A DNA stretch of 64,000 nucleotides, taken from positions 744,001 to 808,000 of the forward strand of contig CAVSEK010000004.1 of assembly GCA_963726975.1 (NCBI GenBank), given 5' to 3'. How positions within the stretch are numbered: the first letter of the stretch is position 1; each line of letters starts with the position of its first letter. This DNA comes from CAVSEK01 sp963726975. GTDB taxonomy: Bacteria > Actinomycetota > Actinomycetes > Mycobacteriales > SCTD01. Of this stretch, positions 8,478 to 17,271 are shown one piece after another. A model generated the notes under the pieces. That model did not search any database. It was not told the DNA's origin and was given only the letters and a program-made list of their open reading frames with translations. A program made the translations under genes and the position numbers.

Positions 8478-10133
8478 TCAGGACAGCGCAGCGCGGGCGG
8501 CCTCCCGGGCCGCGGCCGGGTCGTCGGCGGCCAGCACGGCGTCGGCGGCGCGGCGGCACGCCTCGAGCGTCACCCCCGCGAGCGCGGCACCGACGGCGGG
8601 CACGGCGGCCGCCGCGGCGGACAGCGAGGTGACGCCGAGCCCGACGAGCACGCAGGCGAGCAGCGGGTCGGCCGCCGCCTCGCCGCACACCCCGACCGGC
8701 TTGCCGGCGGCGACCCCCGCCCGGGCGGTCATCGCGACGAGGGCGAGCAGCGCGGGCTGCCACGGGTCGGTGAGGACCGCCAGCTCGGGCGAGAGCCGGT
8801 CGGCAGCCAGGACGTACTGCGTGAGGTCGTTGGTGCCGATCGAGAGGAACTCGACCTCGCGCAGCAGCCGGTCGGCGTGCAGCGCGGCCGACGGCACCTC
8901 GACCATGACGCCGGGCACGAGCCCGCGGGAGCGGCAGCGGTCGGCGAAGAAGCGGGCCTCCGCCACGGTCGCGACCATCGGCGCCATGACCCAGGGCGAG
9001 GCGCCGGTGCGGGCCGCGGCCAGCGCGACCGCGTCGAGCTGGCGGTCGAGCAGGCCCGGGTCGTCGAGGGCCGTGCGCAGGCCGCGCACCCCGAGCGCCG
9101 GGTTGGCCTCGTCGGGCGCACCGGCGAAGGCGAGCGGCTTGTCCGACCCGGCGTCGAGCGTGCGGAGCACGACCTTGCGGCCGGCGAAGGCCTCGAGCAC
9201 CTCGGCGTAGACGGCGGCCTGCTCCTCCACGGTCGGCTCGCGCTCGGCCGACAGGAAGCACAGCTCGGTGCGGAAGAGCCCCACCCCTCCGGCCGCGCCG
9301 CCGGCCGCGGCGCGGGCGCCGGCGCCGTCCTGCACGTTGGCGAGGACGTCGACGGGGGTGCCGTCGGCCGTACGGCCCGGTCCTGACCACCCCGCGACGG
9401 CCTCGGCGAGGGCGCGGGACCGGGCGACGGCGGCCTCGGCGACCGCCGGGTCCGGCTCGACCTCGACCAGGCCGGTCGCGCCGTCGACGAGCACGCACGT
9501 GCCGGGCTCGAGCCGCTCGACGCCGGCGGCGGCGACGACGCACGGGATGCCGAGCTGGCGGGCGATGATCGCCGTGTGGCTCGTCGGGCCGCCGAGCCGG
9601 GTGGCCAGCGCGACGACCCGGGCCGGGTCGAGGCCCGCGGTGTCGGCGGGCGCGAGGTCGTCGGCGACGAGCACCGACAGCCCCTCGGGCAGCGCGACAC
9701 CCGGCTCGGGCTGTCCGGTGAGCTCGGCCACGAGGCGGTCGCGGATGTCGTGCAGGTCGGTGACCCGCTCGGCCATGAGCCCGCCGAGCGACCGGAACAT
9801 GGTCGAGAACTGCTCGACGGCCCCGGTCACGGCGTGCGCCGCGTCGGCGCCGCCGCGCACCCGCTTGGTGACCGCCGCCAGCAGTCCGCGGTCGCGCGAG
9901 AGCGTGGCCGTGGCGAGCAGCACCTCGGCGGAGACGCCGCTCGCCAGCGCCGAGCGGGCCTCCAGCCGCGCGGAGACGGCACCGGCGGCCGCGGCGAAGC
10001 GGGTCGCCTCGGCCTCGCGCTCGCCCTCGGCGACCTCGCGGGGCGCCGGCAGCGTCGGGGCGGGCTGGGGCCGGACGACGCGGCCGTAGCCGGTGCCCGG
10101 GACGACGGGCGTGCCCTGCAGGGTGCGGTCCAC
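8478..10133 (-). CDS. ptsI: PTS enzyme I (phosphoenolpyruvate-protein phosphotransferase)
   Basis: First step of the sugar phosphotransferase system: takes phosphate from PEP and passes it to HPr. Intact 551-residue protein when started at GTG 10133, which has GGAGGA six bases upstream; the longer frame from 10178 lacks a ribosome site. The phospho-histidine motif is GGPTSHTAIIARQLG (His near residue 186). The PEP-binding barrel has GVGLFRTELCFLS, VVLRTLDAGSDKPLAF, FLSIGTNDLTQYVLAADR and the catalytic cysteine in VGVCGEAAADP. Transcribed away from fruR-fruK-fruA-ptsH across a 150-bp control region, the arrangement common in actinomycetes where fructose is a main PTS sugar. Likely controlled by FruR with the rest of the locus. 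Confidence 0.95.
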   Translation of the reverse strand: MDRTLQGTPVVPGTGYGRVVRPQPAPTLPAPREVAEGEREAEATRFAAAAGAVSARLEARSALASGVSAEVLLATATLSRDRGLLAAVTKRVRGGADAAHAVTGAVEQFSTMFRSLGGLMAERVTDLHDIRDRLVAELTGQPEPGVALPEGLSVLVADDLAPADTAGLDPARVVALATRLGGPTSHTAIIARQLGIPCVVAAAGVERLEPGTCVLVDGATGLVEVEPDPAVAEAAVARSRALAEAVAGWSGPGRTADGTPVDVLANVQDGAGARAAAGGAAGGVGLFRTELCFLSAEREPTVEEQAAVYAEVLEAFAGRKVVLRTLDAGSDKPLAFAGAPDEANPALGVRGLRTALDDPGLLDRQLDAVALAAARTGASPWVMAPMVATVAEARFFADRCRSRGLVPGVMVEVPSAALHADRLLREVEFLSIGTNDLTQYVLAADRLSPELAVLTDPWQPALLALVAMTARAGVAAGKPVGVCGEAAADPLLACVLVGLGVTSLSAAAAAVPAVGAALAGVTLEACRRAADAVLAADDPAAAREAARAALS

Positions 10134-10176
10134 GGTCTGTCCTCCGGTCGGTGCGGGGCGAGCAGTGGTCGGGGTC

Positions 10177-10233
10177 ACGTGTCAGGACGTTAGGGAGTGA
10201 CCCTTGACACGTCAAGACGTTCGGGCGTAGAAC
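10177..10233 (+). promoter_or_regulatory. Candidate FruR operator and fruR promoter in the ptsI-fruR divergent region
   Basis: Two direct repeats, GTCAGGACGTTAGGG (10181-10195) and GTCAAGACGTTCGGG (10211-10225), match at 13 of 15 positions with starts exactly 30 bp apart. An inverted pair ACGTGTCA (10177-10184) / TGACACGT (10205-10212) overlaps them. A -35-like TTGACA (10204-10209), 18 bp before TAGAAC (10228-10233), gives a plausible promoter for fruR lying inside the repeats, so bound regulator would block it. DeoR-family regulators commonly use such repeats; that FruR binds here is inference. Confidence 0.6.
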
Positions 10234-10283
10234 CACATCACTCCACAGAGAAACCCACATGGACCCACATCGAGGAGGTGCTG

Positions 10284-11063
10284 ATGACGACCACGCTGTA
10301 CGCCCCCGAGCGCCAGGAGGCCATCGCGGGCCTCGTCGCGCGCCAGGGCCGGGTGTCGGTGAGCGAGATCGCCGGCAGCTTCGGCGTCACCACCGAGACC
10401 GTGCGCCGCGACCTCGCCCAGCTCGAGCGGGCCGGTCTGCTGCGCCGGGTGCACGGCGGCGCCGTCCCGACCGCCGCGCTGGTCAGCGCCGAGCCCGCCC
10501 TCGCCGACCGCGACAGCGCCTCCGCCCCGCAGAAGGAGCGCATCGCCCGGGCGGCGCTCGAGCTGCTGCCGGCGACCGGCGGCAGCCTGCTGCTGGACGC
10601 CGGCACGACCACCGGGCGGCTCGCCGCGCTGCTGCCCACCGACCGCCGGCTGCTCGTCGTCACGCACGCCGTGCCGCTGGCGGCCCGGCTGGCCGGGGTC
10701 ACCGGCATCGACCTGCACGTCGTCGGCGGCACCGTCCGCGGCGCGACCCAGGCCGCCGTCGGCGCCGAGGCGCTGCGGACCCTGGCCGACCTGCGCGTCG
10801 ACGTCGCGTACGTCGGCACCAACGCGCTGCTGCCCTCCTGGGGGCTGTCGACGCCCAACGCCGAGGAGGCCGCGGTCAAGCGGGCCCTCGTCGCCGCCGG
10901 CCGGCAGGTGGTCGTGCTCGCCGACTCCTCCAAGATCGGCGCCGAGCAGCTGCACCGCTTCGCCCCGCTCGAGGACGTCGACGTGCTCGTCACCGACGAC
11001 GGCGTCCCCGGACCCGTCGTGCGCACCCTCGAGGACGCCGGTGTCGACGTGGTGATCGCGTGA
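10284..11063 (+). CDS. fruR: DeoR-family transcriptional regulator of the fructose PTS locus
   Basis: Intact 259-residue regulator. The N-terminal winged helix-turn-helix reads RQEAIAGLVARQGRVSVSEI, then GVTTETVRRDLAQLERAGLL and RRVHGGAVP, the DeoR signature. The C-terminal sugar-phosphate effector domain (DeoRC) has LLLDAGTTTGRLAALLP, VVTHAVPLA and VVVLADSSKIG. ATG 10284 follows GAGGAGG (10272-10278). Its stop overlaps the start of fruK. Position and order match FruR of Streptomyces/Corynebacterium-type loci, where fructose 1-phosphate or a related ester relieves repression (family knowledge; the effector is not visible here). Confidence 0.88.
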   Translation: MTTTLYAPERQEAIAGLVARQGRVSVSEIAGSFGVTTETVRRDLAQLERAGLLRRVHGGAVPTAALVSAEPALADRDSASAPQKERIARAALELLPATGGSLLLDAGTTTGRLAALLPTDRRLLVVTHAVPLAARLAGVTGIDLHVVGGTVRGATQAAVGAEALRTLADLRVDVAYVGTNALLPSWGLSTPNAEEAAVKRALVAAGRQVVVLADSSKIGAEQLHRFAPLEDVDVLVTDDGVPGPVVRTLEDAGVDVVIA

Positions 11064-12016
11064 TCGTCACCCTCACGGCCAACCCGAGCCTGGACCGCAC
11101 CGTCTCGCTGCCCGGCGCGCTGGCCCGCGGGCGGGTCCAGCGGGCCCTCGACGTCGTCGACCAGCCCGGCGGCAAGGGCGTCAACGTCGCCCGCGTCGTC
11201 TCCGCCGCCGGCCGGGTCGCCGTCGCGGTCCTGCCCGGCGGGCACGACGACCCGCTGGTGCTCGCCCTGCGCGAGGCCGGCGTGGTCCACCGGGCCGTCC
11301 CCGTGCTCGGCCGGGTCCGCGTCAACCTCACCCTCACCGAGCCCGACGGCACCACGACCAAGGTCAACGAGGCCGGGCTGCACCTGGACCCCGCCGTGCT
11401 CGCCGCGCTCACCGAGGCGCTGGTGCGCGAGGCGGCCGGCGCCCGCTGGGCGGTGCTGTCGGGCTCGCTGCCCCCCGGCGCGCCCGTCGACCACTACGCC
11501 GCGCTGCTCACCCGGCTGCGCGGCACCGGTGCGGCCGTGGCCGTCGACACCTCCGGCCCGGCGCTGCTCGCCGCCTGCTCGGGCCCGGTGCTGCCCGACC
11601 TCGTCAAGCCCAACGGCGAGGAGCTCGCCGAGCTCGTCGGCAGCCCCGACGACCTCGAGGCCGATCCCGCCGCCGCCGCGGCCGCCGCCCGCACGCTGGT
11701 CGACCGCGGCGTGCGCGCCGTGCTCGTCACGCTGGGCGCGGCCGGCGCGCTGCTCGTCACCGCCGACGGCTGCTGGACCGCCGCGCCCCCGGCCGTACGC
11801 GCCCGCAGCACCGTCGGCGCCGGCGACTCCGCGCTCGCCGGCTACCTGCTCGCCGAGATGGCCGGCGAGTCCCCCGAGGCCCGGCTGCGCACCGCCGTCG
11901 CGTACGGCGCCGCCGCCGCCTCCCTGCCCGGCTCCACCCTGCCCGTCCCGACCGACCTCGCGCTCGCGCAGGTCACCAGCGCTCCGCTGCCCGACCCGCT
12001 CCCGCTCGCCCGCTAG
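11060..12016 (+). CDS. fruK: 1-phosphofructokinase
   Basis: Phosphorylates fructose 1-phosphate (the FruA product) to fructose 1,6-bisphosphate. Intact 318-residue PfkB kinase: MIVTLTANPSLDRTVSL at the start, GGKGVNVARVVSAAG substrate-binding glycine motif near residue 38, LSGSLPPGAP, VKPNGEELAELVG, and the C-terminal STVGAGDSALAGYLL with the catalytic Asp. The GTG start overlaps the fruR stop. The NPSLDRT opening separates it from ribokinase-like members and favours the FruK/LacC branch. Confidence 0.93.
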   Translation: MIVTLTANPSLDRTVSLPGALARGRVQRALDVVDQPGGKGVNVARVVSAAGRVAVAVLPGGHDDPLVLALREAGVVHRAVPVLGRVRVNLTLTEPDGTTTKVNEAGLHLDPAVLAALTEALVREAAGARWAVLSGSLPPGAPVDHYAALLTRLRGTGAAVAVDTSGPALLAACSGPVLPDLVKPNGEELAELVGSPDDLEADPAAAAAAARTLVDRGVRAVLVTLGAAGALLVTADGCWTAAPPAVRARSTVGAGDSALAGYLLAEMAGESPEARLRTAVAYGAAAASLPGSTLPVPTDLALAQVTSAPLPDPLPLAR

Positions 12017-12025
12017 CCCCCCTCG

Positions 12026-12072
12026 TGCGTCCGCCCCACGCGGACCCGCCCGTCGCGTGTCGGGCGGACGCA
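12026..12072. repeat. GTCCGCCC/GGGCGGAC intergenic hairpin element, copy 1 (fruK-fruA gap)
   Basis: Perfect 11-bp inverted repeat TGCGTCCGCCC (12026-12036) / GGGCGGACGCA (12062-12072), with an inner CCACGCGGACCCGCCCGTCGCG segment that also fits GTCCGC/GCGGAC. The same composite recurs at 34936-34976 and 46521-46564. Here it lies between fruK and fruA, where it could attenuate or stabilise the mRNA. Confidence 0.75.
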
Positions 12073-12096
12073 CACCCCTTCCCGGAAGGCAGGCCC

Positions 12097-14166
12097 ATGA
12101 CCGACCTGATCTCCCCCGCGCTCGTCGCCCTCGACGCCGACCTCGGCGCCAGCAAGGACGCCGTCATCTCCGCGCTCGCCGCCCGGGTCGCCGCCGCAGG
12201 CCGCGCCTCCGACGCGGCCGTGCTCGCCGGCGACGCCCTCGCCCGCGAGGCCCAGTCGGCGACCGGCCTGCCCGGCGGGATCGGCATCCCGCACTGCCGC
12301 TCGGCCGCCGTGACCGAGCCGACGCTCGCCTTCGCCCGACTGGCGCCGAAGGTCGACTTCGGCGCCCCCGACGGCGGCGCCGACCTCGTCTTCCTCATCG
12401 CCGCACCCGCCGGTGGCGGGTCCGACCACATGAAGCTGCTCGCCGCCCTCGCCCGGGCGCTCGTCCGGCCCGCCTTCACCGCCGCCCTGCGCGCCGCGAC
12501 CACCGGCGAGGAGGTCGTCGCGCTCGTCGCCGAGGTCGTCGCGCCGGTGCCGGTCGGCGCCGGGACCGCCCGCGCCACGACCGCAGCCACGCCTGCCCGG
12601 ACGGGCCCCGTCGTCGACCTCACCGCCCCGCCGCCCGCCGCCCCGGCGTCCGCGGCCGCCCCCCTACGGTCGTGGCGGTCACCGCCTGCCCCACCGGCAT
12701 CGCGCACACCTACATGGCGGCCGACTCGCTGGTCGCCGCGGGCGAGCGGGCGGGCGTCCGGGTGGTCGTCGAGACCCAGGGCTCGGCCGGCACCACGCCG
12801 CTGCCCGCCGAGCTCATCGGCGAGTCCGTCGCCGTCATCTTCGCCACCGACGTCGGCGTCAAGGAGCGCCAGCGCTTCGCCGGCAAGCCGGTGGTCGCCT
12901 CCGGGGTCAAGCGCGCGATCAACGAGCCCGACGTCATGCTCGCCGAGGCGCTGCGCGCGGCCGACGACCCCTCCGCGGCCCGGGTCGAGGCGGGCGCCGC
13001 GACGGCCGCCGCCAGCAGCCCGGCCGGGCAGGTCTCCTGGGGCGTGCGCCTGCGCCAGATCCTGCTCACGGGCGTCAGCTACATGATCCCGTTCGTCGCG
13101 GCCGGCGGCCTGCTCATCGCCCTGGGCTTCCTGCTCGGCGGCTACGAGATCACGAAGGTCGCCGACGACATCGTCGTGCAGAACACCCTGGCGAACCTGC
13201 CCGACGGCGGGCTCTCGCAATACCTCGGCGCGGTGCTGTTCAAGCTCGGCGCGCTGGCCTTCGGCTTCCTCGTCCCCGCGCTGGCGGGCTACATCGCGTA
13301 CGCCATCGCCGACCGCCCCGGTCTCGCGCCCGGCTTCACGGTCGGCGCGATCGCCAGCTTCGTCGGCGCCGGCTTCCTCGGCGGCCTCGTCGGCGGCCTG
13401 CTGGCCGGCTTCGCGGCGCTGTACATCTCCCGCGCCAAGGTGCCCGCCTGGGCCCGCGGCCTGCATGCCGGTCGCGATCATCCCGCTCGGCGCGACGCTC
13501 GTCGCCGGCGGTCTGATGTTCCTCGTGCTCGGCCGCCCGCTCGCCGCGATCACCACGGGCCTGCAGGACCAGCTGAACAGCCTCTCGGGCTCGTCCGCCG
13601 TGCTGCTCGGGATCATCCTCGGGCTCATGATGGCCTTCGACCTCGGCGGTCCGGTCAACAAGGCCGCGTACGCCTTCGCCACCACCGGGCTGGCCGTCGA
13701 CAACCCCGCCTCGCTCAAGATCATGGCTGCGGTCATGGCGGCCGGCATGGTCCCGCCGCTCGCCCTGGCGCTGGCCACGGTGCTGCGGCCCCGGCTGTTC
13801 AGCCCGGCCGAGCGCGAGAACGGCAAGGCGGCCTGGCTGCTCGGGGCGTCGTTCATCTCCGAGGGCGCGATCCCGTTCGCCGCGGCCGACCCGCTGCGCG
13901 TCATCCCGCCGGTCATGCTCGGCGCGGCGACCACCGGTGCGATCGTCATGGCCACCGGCGCCGAGCTCAGCGCCCCGCACGGCGGGATCTTCGTCTTCTT
14001 CGCCATCGACCGGCTGGTCGGCTTCCTCGTCGCCCTCCTCGCCGGCACCGTCGTCGGCGGCGTCGCCGTGATGGTCGCCAAGCAGATCGGTCGGCGCCCC
14101 GCCGACAGCGACGCCGCCGTCGCCGCGGTCACCCCGTCCGCCGGCCGGCAGGCCGTCGCGGTCTGA
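12097..14166 (+). CDS. fruA: Fructose-specific PTS permease, EIIABC (two frameshifts)
   Basis: Imports fructose and phosphorylates it to fructose 1-phosphate. ATG 12097 follows GGAAGG. Domain order: EIIA (residues 1-150) with active His in GGIGIPHCRSAAV (about residue 66); EIIB with active Cys in VTACPTGIAHTYMAAD; then membrane EIIC with about eight to ten hydrophobic segments, LGLMMAFDLGGPVNKAAYAF and LGASFISEGAIPFAAADP. The frame breaks in a six-C run near 12664 and again at an extra C near 13464 (CTGCATGCCG). Repair gives about 689 residues, normal for a fused FruA. Both breaks look like indel errors, as the protein is otherwise fully conserved. Confidence 0.9.
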
Positions 14167-14179
14167 CCCCTGGACCGTC

Positions 14180-14211
14180 GTCCCGGTCGGCGTCCGTCCG
14201 CCGGCCGGGAC
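14180..14211 (+). terminator. Weak stem-loop after fruA
   Basis: GTCCCGG (14180-14186) pairs with CCGGGAC (14205-14211) across an 18-base GC-rich loop, just after the fruA stop. No T run follows. It may act as a leaky terminator that lowers but does not abolish ptsH expression (inference). Confidence 0.4.
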
Positions 14212-14215
14212 GCTC

Positions 14216-14325
14216 CCCCGCTCCCCGCTCGACCCCGCTCGACCCGCCCGACCCCGCTGACCCGCTCGACCCCCCGCTCGACCCCGACCCGCTCGACCCC
14301 GCCCCGCTCGACCCCGCCCCGCTCC
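14216..14325 (+). repeat. Degenerate CCCGCTCGAC short tandem repeats upstream of ptsH
   Basis: About ten imperfect copies of a 9-12 base CCGCTCGACCCC unit fill most of the fruA-ptsH gap and stop just before the ptsH ribosome site. No open frame or promoter is obvious. Such C-rich, GA-punctuated tracts are prone to slippage. Confidence 0.7.
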
Positions 14326-14337
14326 CTGGAGGAACCC

Positions 14338-14595
14338 GTGCCCAGCACCACCGTCGCCGTCGGCTCCGCGATCGGGCTGCACGCCCGCCCCGCGGCCGTC
14401 ATCGCCCAGGCCGCCACCGAGCTCGGGGTCCCGGTCACCCTGTCGACCGTCGACGGCGAGCCCGTCGACGCCGGCTCCGCGCTCATGATCATGACGCTCG
14501 GCGCCGAGCGCGGCACCGAGGTCACCGTCGAGTCCGACGACGCGGCGGCCGTGGAGAAGATCAGCGCGCTGGTGGCCAGCGACCTCGACGCCTGA
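14338..14595 (+). CDS. ptsH: Phosphocarrier protein HPr
   Basis: Intact 85-residue HPr that carries phosphate from enzyme I to FruA. The phospho-histidine sits in AIGLHARPAAVIAQAA near residue 15, and a serine lies in the GSALMIMTLG segment near residue 47. Actinomycetes generally lack HPr kinase, so Ser regulation is unlikely (family knowledge). The GTG start follows CTGGAGG with a good spacing. Last gene of the fructose locus, completing a full EI-HPr-EII set within 6 kb. Confidence 0.95.
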   Translation: MPSTTVAVGSAIGLHARPAAVIAQAATELGVPVTLSTVDGEPVDAGSALMIMTLGAERGTEVTVESDDAAAVEKISALVASDLDA

Positions 14596-14621
14596 CCCGC
14601 CGGCGCGCGGGCGGCCGGCGC

Positions 14622-14966
14622 CGGGAGCAGGTGCGCGCGCAGACACGTTGCGCGCGGGCGCACCGGAGCGGGTGGCGTTGCGCGCAGGCGCAACGACCCT
14701 GCCGACAGCACCCGGTCCGGGCGGCGCGGACGACGCCCGGCCCTCCCGTACGGCGATCGCTGCTCCGACCCGCCGGCTGCGGCGTCGGCGGGCGGCGGGC
14801 GGCGGGCGGCGGGAGCAGGTGCGTGCGCAGACACGTTGCCCGCGAGCGCACCGGAGCGGGTGGCGATTGCGCGCAGGCGCAACGAGCCTGCCGACAGCAC
14901 CCGCTCCAGGTGGCGCGGACGACGCCCGGCCCTCCCGTACGGCGATCGCTGCTCCGACCCGCCGGC
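14622..14966. repeat. Two ~155-bp direct repeats with internal CGTTGCGC hairpins
   Basis: Copy 1 (about 14622-14777) and copy 2 (about 14810-14966) are highly similar at a 188-189 bp period. Each has GGGAGCAGGTGCG, ACACGTTGC, GCGCACCGGAGCGGGTGGCG, a TTGCGC-GCAG-GCGCAA hairpin (14676-14695; 14867-14884), GCCGACAGCACCCG and CCCTCCCGTACGGCGATCG. A divergent third relative sits at about 8271-8440. The block lies between the convergent ptsH and murB genes and has no convincing reading frame of its own. Confidence 0.8.
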
Positions 14967-15030
14967 GCGGCACGACAGCGATCGCCGGGCGGATCCCCCG
15001 TGGGGCCGGAGCCGGGCCCAGGCGCCGGAG

Positions 15031-16074
15031 CTACAGCTCGCAGCCGACGAGGACCGGTTCGGGCACGAGCCGGACGCCGGTGCGCTCGAGCACCCCGTCG
15101 CGCACCGAGCGGGCCACCTCCAGCAGCTCCCCGGTGGTGGCGCCGCCGCGGTTGACCAGCGCGAGGACGTGCTTGGCCGACAGCCCGGCGGCGCCGGAGC
15201 CCCAGCCGCGGGTGAAGCCGGCCCGCTCGATGAGCCAGGCCGCCGACACCTTGGTGCGGCCGGCGCCCTCGGGGTGGCCGGGCACCTCGACGTCGCCGAG
15301 CGCGGCGACGAGCGCGGCGAGCTCGGCGTCGTCGAGCACCGGGTTGGTGAAGAACGAGCCGGCGCTGCGCGACTCGGGGTCGCGGGCGTCGACGACCATG
15401 CCCTTGCCGCGGCGCAGCCCGAGGACCGCCTCGCGCACCTCGCGCAGCGGCGCCGTGCCGCCCAGCTCGACGCCGAGGGCGCGGGCCAGCTCGGCGTAGC
15501 GCACCGGCGCGCCGTCGGCGTCCGGCCGCAGCCGGAAGGTGACGGCCTGCACGACCCAGCGGTCCTCGTCGGCCTTGAAGCGGCTGGCCCGGTAGCCGAA
15601 GGCGCACTGCTTGGCGGTGAGCTCGACGATGCGGCGGCTGCTCCGGTCGAGCACGCGGACGCGCTCGACCACGGAGGAGACGTCCGCGCCGTACGCCCCG
15701 ACGTTCTGCACCGGGGTGGCGCCGACGGTGCCGGGGATGCCGGACATCGCCTCGAGCCCGGCCAGCCCGGCGGCGACGGCGTGCTCGACGAGCGCGTCCC
15801 AGTCCTCGCCGGCCTGCGCGGTGAGCAGCACGTCGTCGCCGTCGCGCACCGCCGCCAGCCCGTGCGAGGCGATCCGGACGACGGTGCCGGCGAAGCCCTC
15901 GTCGCCGACCACGAGGTTGCTGCCGCCGCCGAGCACGAGCAGCGGCACCCGCGCCGAGGCCAGCACCGCGTCGACGACCTCGCCCTCGTCGTAGGCGGTG
16001 ACGAGCCGGTCCGCCGGGCCGCCCAGCCGCAGCGTGGTGAACGGGGCGAGCGCGGCGCCCTCGCGGGTCAGCAT
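15031..16074 (-). CDS. murB: UDP-N-acetylenolpyruvoylglucosamine reductase
   Basis: NADPH-dependent flavoenzyme that makes UDP-N-acetylmuramate for peptidoglycan. Intact, 347 residues from ATG 16074. FAD-binding part: FTTLRLGGPADRLV, VPLLVLGGGSNLVVGDEGF, GIPGTVGATPVQNVGAYG. Catalytic residues are visible: Arg in FGYRASRFK, Ser in RSAGSFFTNPVL and the C-terminal Glu in LVPEPVLVGCEL. The SAGSFFTNP and type-I-like spacing match actinobacterial MurB. Its start overlaps the rarD stop (TGATG), suggesting cotranscription. Confidence 0.95.
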   Translation of the reverse strand: MLTREGAALAPFTTLRLGGPADRLVTAYDEGEVVDAVLASARVPLLVLGGGSNLVVGDEGFAGTVVRIASHGLAAVRDGDDVLLTAQAGEDWDALVEHAVAAGLAGLEAMSGIPGTVGATPVQNVGAYGADVSSVVERVRVLDRSSRRIVELTAKQCAFGYRASRFKADEDRWVVQAVTFRLRPDADGAPVRYAELARALGVELGGTAPLREVREAVLGLRRGKGMVVDARDPESRSAGSFFTNPVLDDAELAALVAALGDVEVPGHPEGAGRTKVSAAWLIERAGFTRGWGSGAAGLSAKHVLALVNRGGATTGELLEVARSVRDGVLERTGVRLVPEPVLVGCEL

Positions 16075-16977
16075 CAGACGAGCTCCGGGGTCGGGCGCTC
16101 TGGGCCGTGCGGGCGGCGCGGACGAGGTCGTAGGAGAAGGCGGCCAGCGCCAGCCACACCAGCGCCGAAGCCGAGCAGCCGGGGCAGGCCCAGCGGCTCG
16201 TGCCGCAGCAGCACGCCAGCAGGAACTGGATGGTGGGCGTGAGGTACTGCAGCAGGCCGATGGTGATGAGCGGGACGCGCTGCGCCGCCGCGCCGAACAT
16301 GAGCAGCGGCACGACGGTGACCAGCCCGGCGGAGACGAGCAGCAGCGCGTGCCCGGTCCCGGCGGTCGTGAAGGTCCCGAGCCGTGCGCGGCGCGCACCA
16401 GCAGGTAGGCCCCGGCGAGCGGCGCGAGCACCGCCGTCTCGACGGCGAGCCCCTCGACCGCGCGCACCCCCGCGGTCTTCTTGAGCAGGCCGTACGTCCC
16501 GAACGAGGCCGCGAGGACCAGCGCCAGCCACGGCGGCCGGCCGTTCTCGACGGTGAGCACGACGACGGCGGCGGCCGCGAGACCGAGCGCCCAGCGCTGC
16601 GCGCCCCGCAGGGTCTCGCCGAGCACGAGCACGCCGAGCAGCACCGACACCAGCGGCGTGACGAAGTAGCCCAGCGAGGCCTCGACGACCCGCTCGCTCG
16701 TCACGCCGTAGATGTAGGTCCCCCAGTTGACCCCGATGAGCACGGCGGCGACCGCGAGCCGGGTGAGCCGCCGTCGGTCGCGCAGCACCTCGCGCACCGG
16801 GGCCGTGCGGCCGAGCGCGACCACGAGGACGGCGACGACCGCCAGCGACCACAGCACCCGGTGGGCCAGCACCTCGAGCGCGCCGGAGGGCAGCAGCAGC
16901 GGGAAGTAGAGCGGGAAGGCGCCCCACAGCAGGTACGCCGCGGCCGCCAGCAGGGTCCCGCGCCGCACCTCGTCCAC
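16074..16977 (-). CDS. rarD: RarD-type EamA transporter (several frameshifts)
   Basis: Ten-helix drug/metabolite-superfamily permease of the RarD group. It starts GTG 16977 (DEVRRGTLLAAAAYLLWGAF) with no ribosome site but a TACCGT hexamer seven bases upstream, so it may be leaderless. Conserved parts include GVNWGTYIYGVTSERVVEASLGYF, LTVENGRPPWLAL, ASFGTYGLLKK, LITIGLLQYLTPTIQFLLA and LVWLALAAFSYDLVRAART. Reading frame changes are needed near 16380, 16215, 16163 and about 16090. With these the protein ends RPTPELV, with its TGA overlapping the murB ATG. The clustering suggests poor local sequence rather than decay. Confidence 0.8.
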
Positions 16978-17105
16978 GCCCGACACGGTAGGCGCCGCCC
17001 CCGACAGGCCGCCGCCGGTGGACCCGCCCGGCGCGCCTCCCCCGCTCGGGGCGCGCGGTGCCGTACGCATCGCTGGACCCACGGACGAGCGGAAGGAGAC
17101 GGGAC

Positions 17106-17264
17106 GTGCTCAAGAAGGCCCTCGTCGCGCTCGTCGTCGCCTACGCCGTCTACACGATCATCGCCACGCCGGACGTGGCGGCGGACGCCGTGCGCACCGC
17201 GGGCAACTTCGGGCAGGACGCCGTGCGCGCGGTCCTCGAGTTCTTCGACGCCCTGACGCCCTGA
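17106..17264 (+). CDS. Small single-span membrane protein, 52 residues
   Basis: Unrecognised. GTG 17106 has a strong AAGGAG seven bases upstream. The product starts MLKKALVALVVAYAVYTIIA, one membrane helix after a Lys-Lys pair, then an amphipathic tail DVAADAVRTAGNFGQDAVRA and LEFFDALTP. It ends eight bases before the PH-domain gene and is probably cotranscribed with it, so a role in the same membrane function is possible. Confidence 0.7.
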   Translation: MLKKALVALVVAYAVYTIIATPDVAADAVRTAGNFGQDAVRAVLEFFDALTP

Positions 17265-17271
17265 CCGCGCG

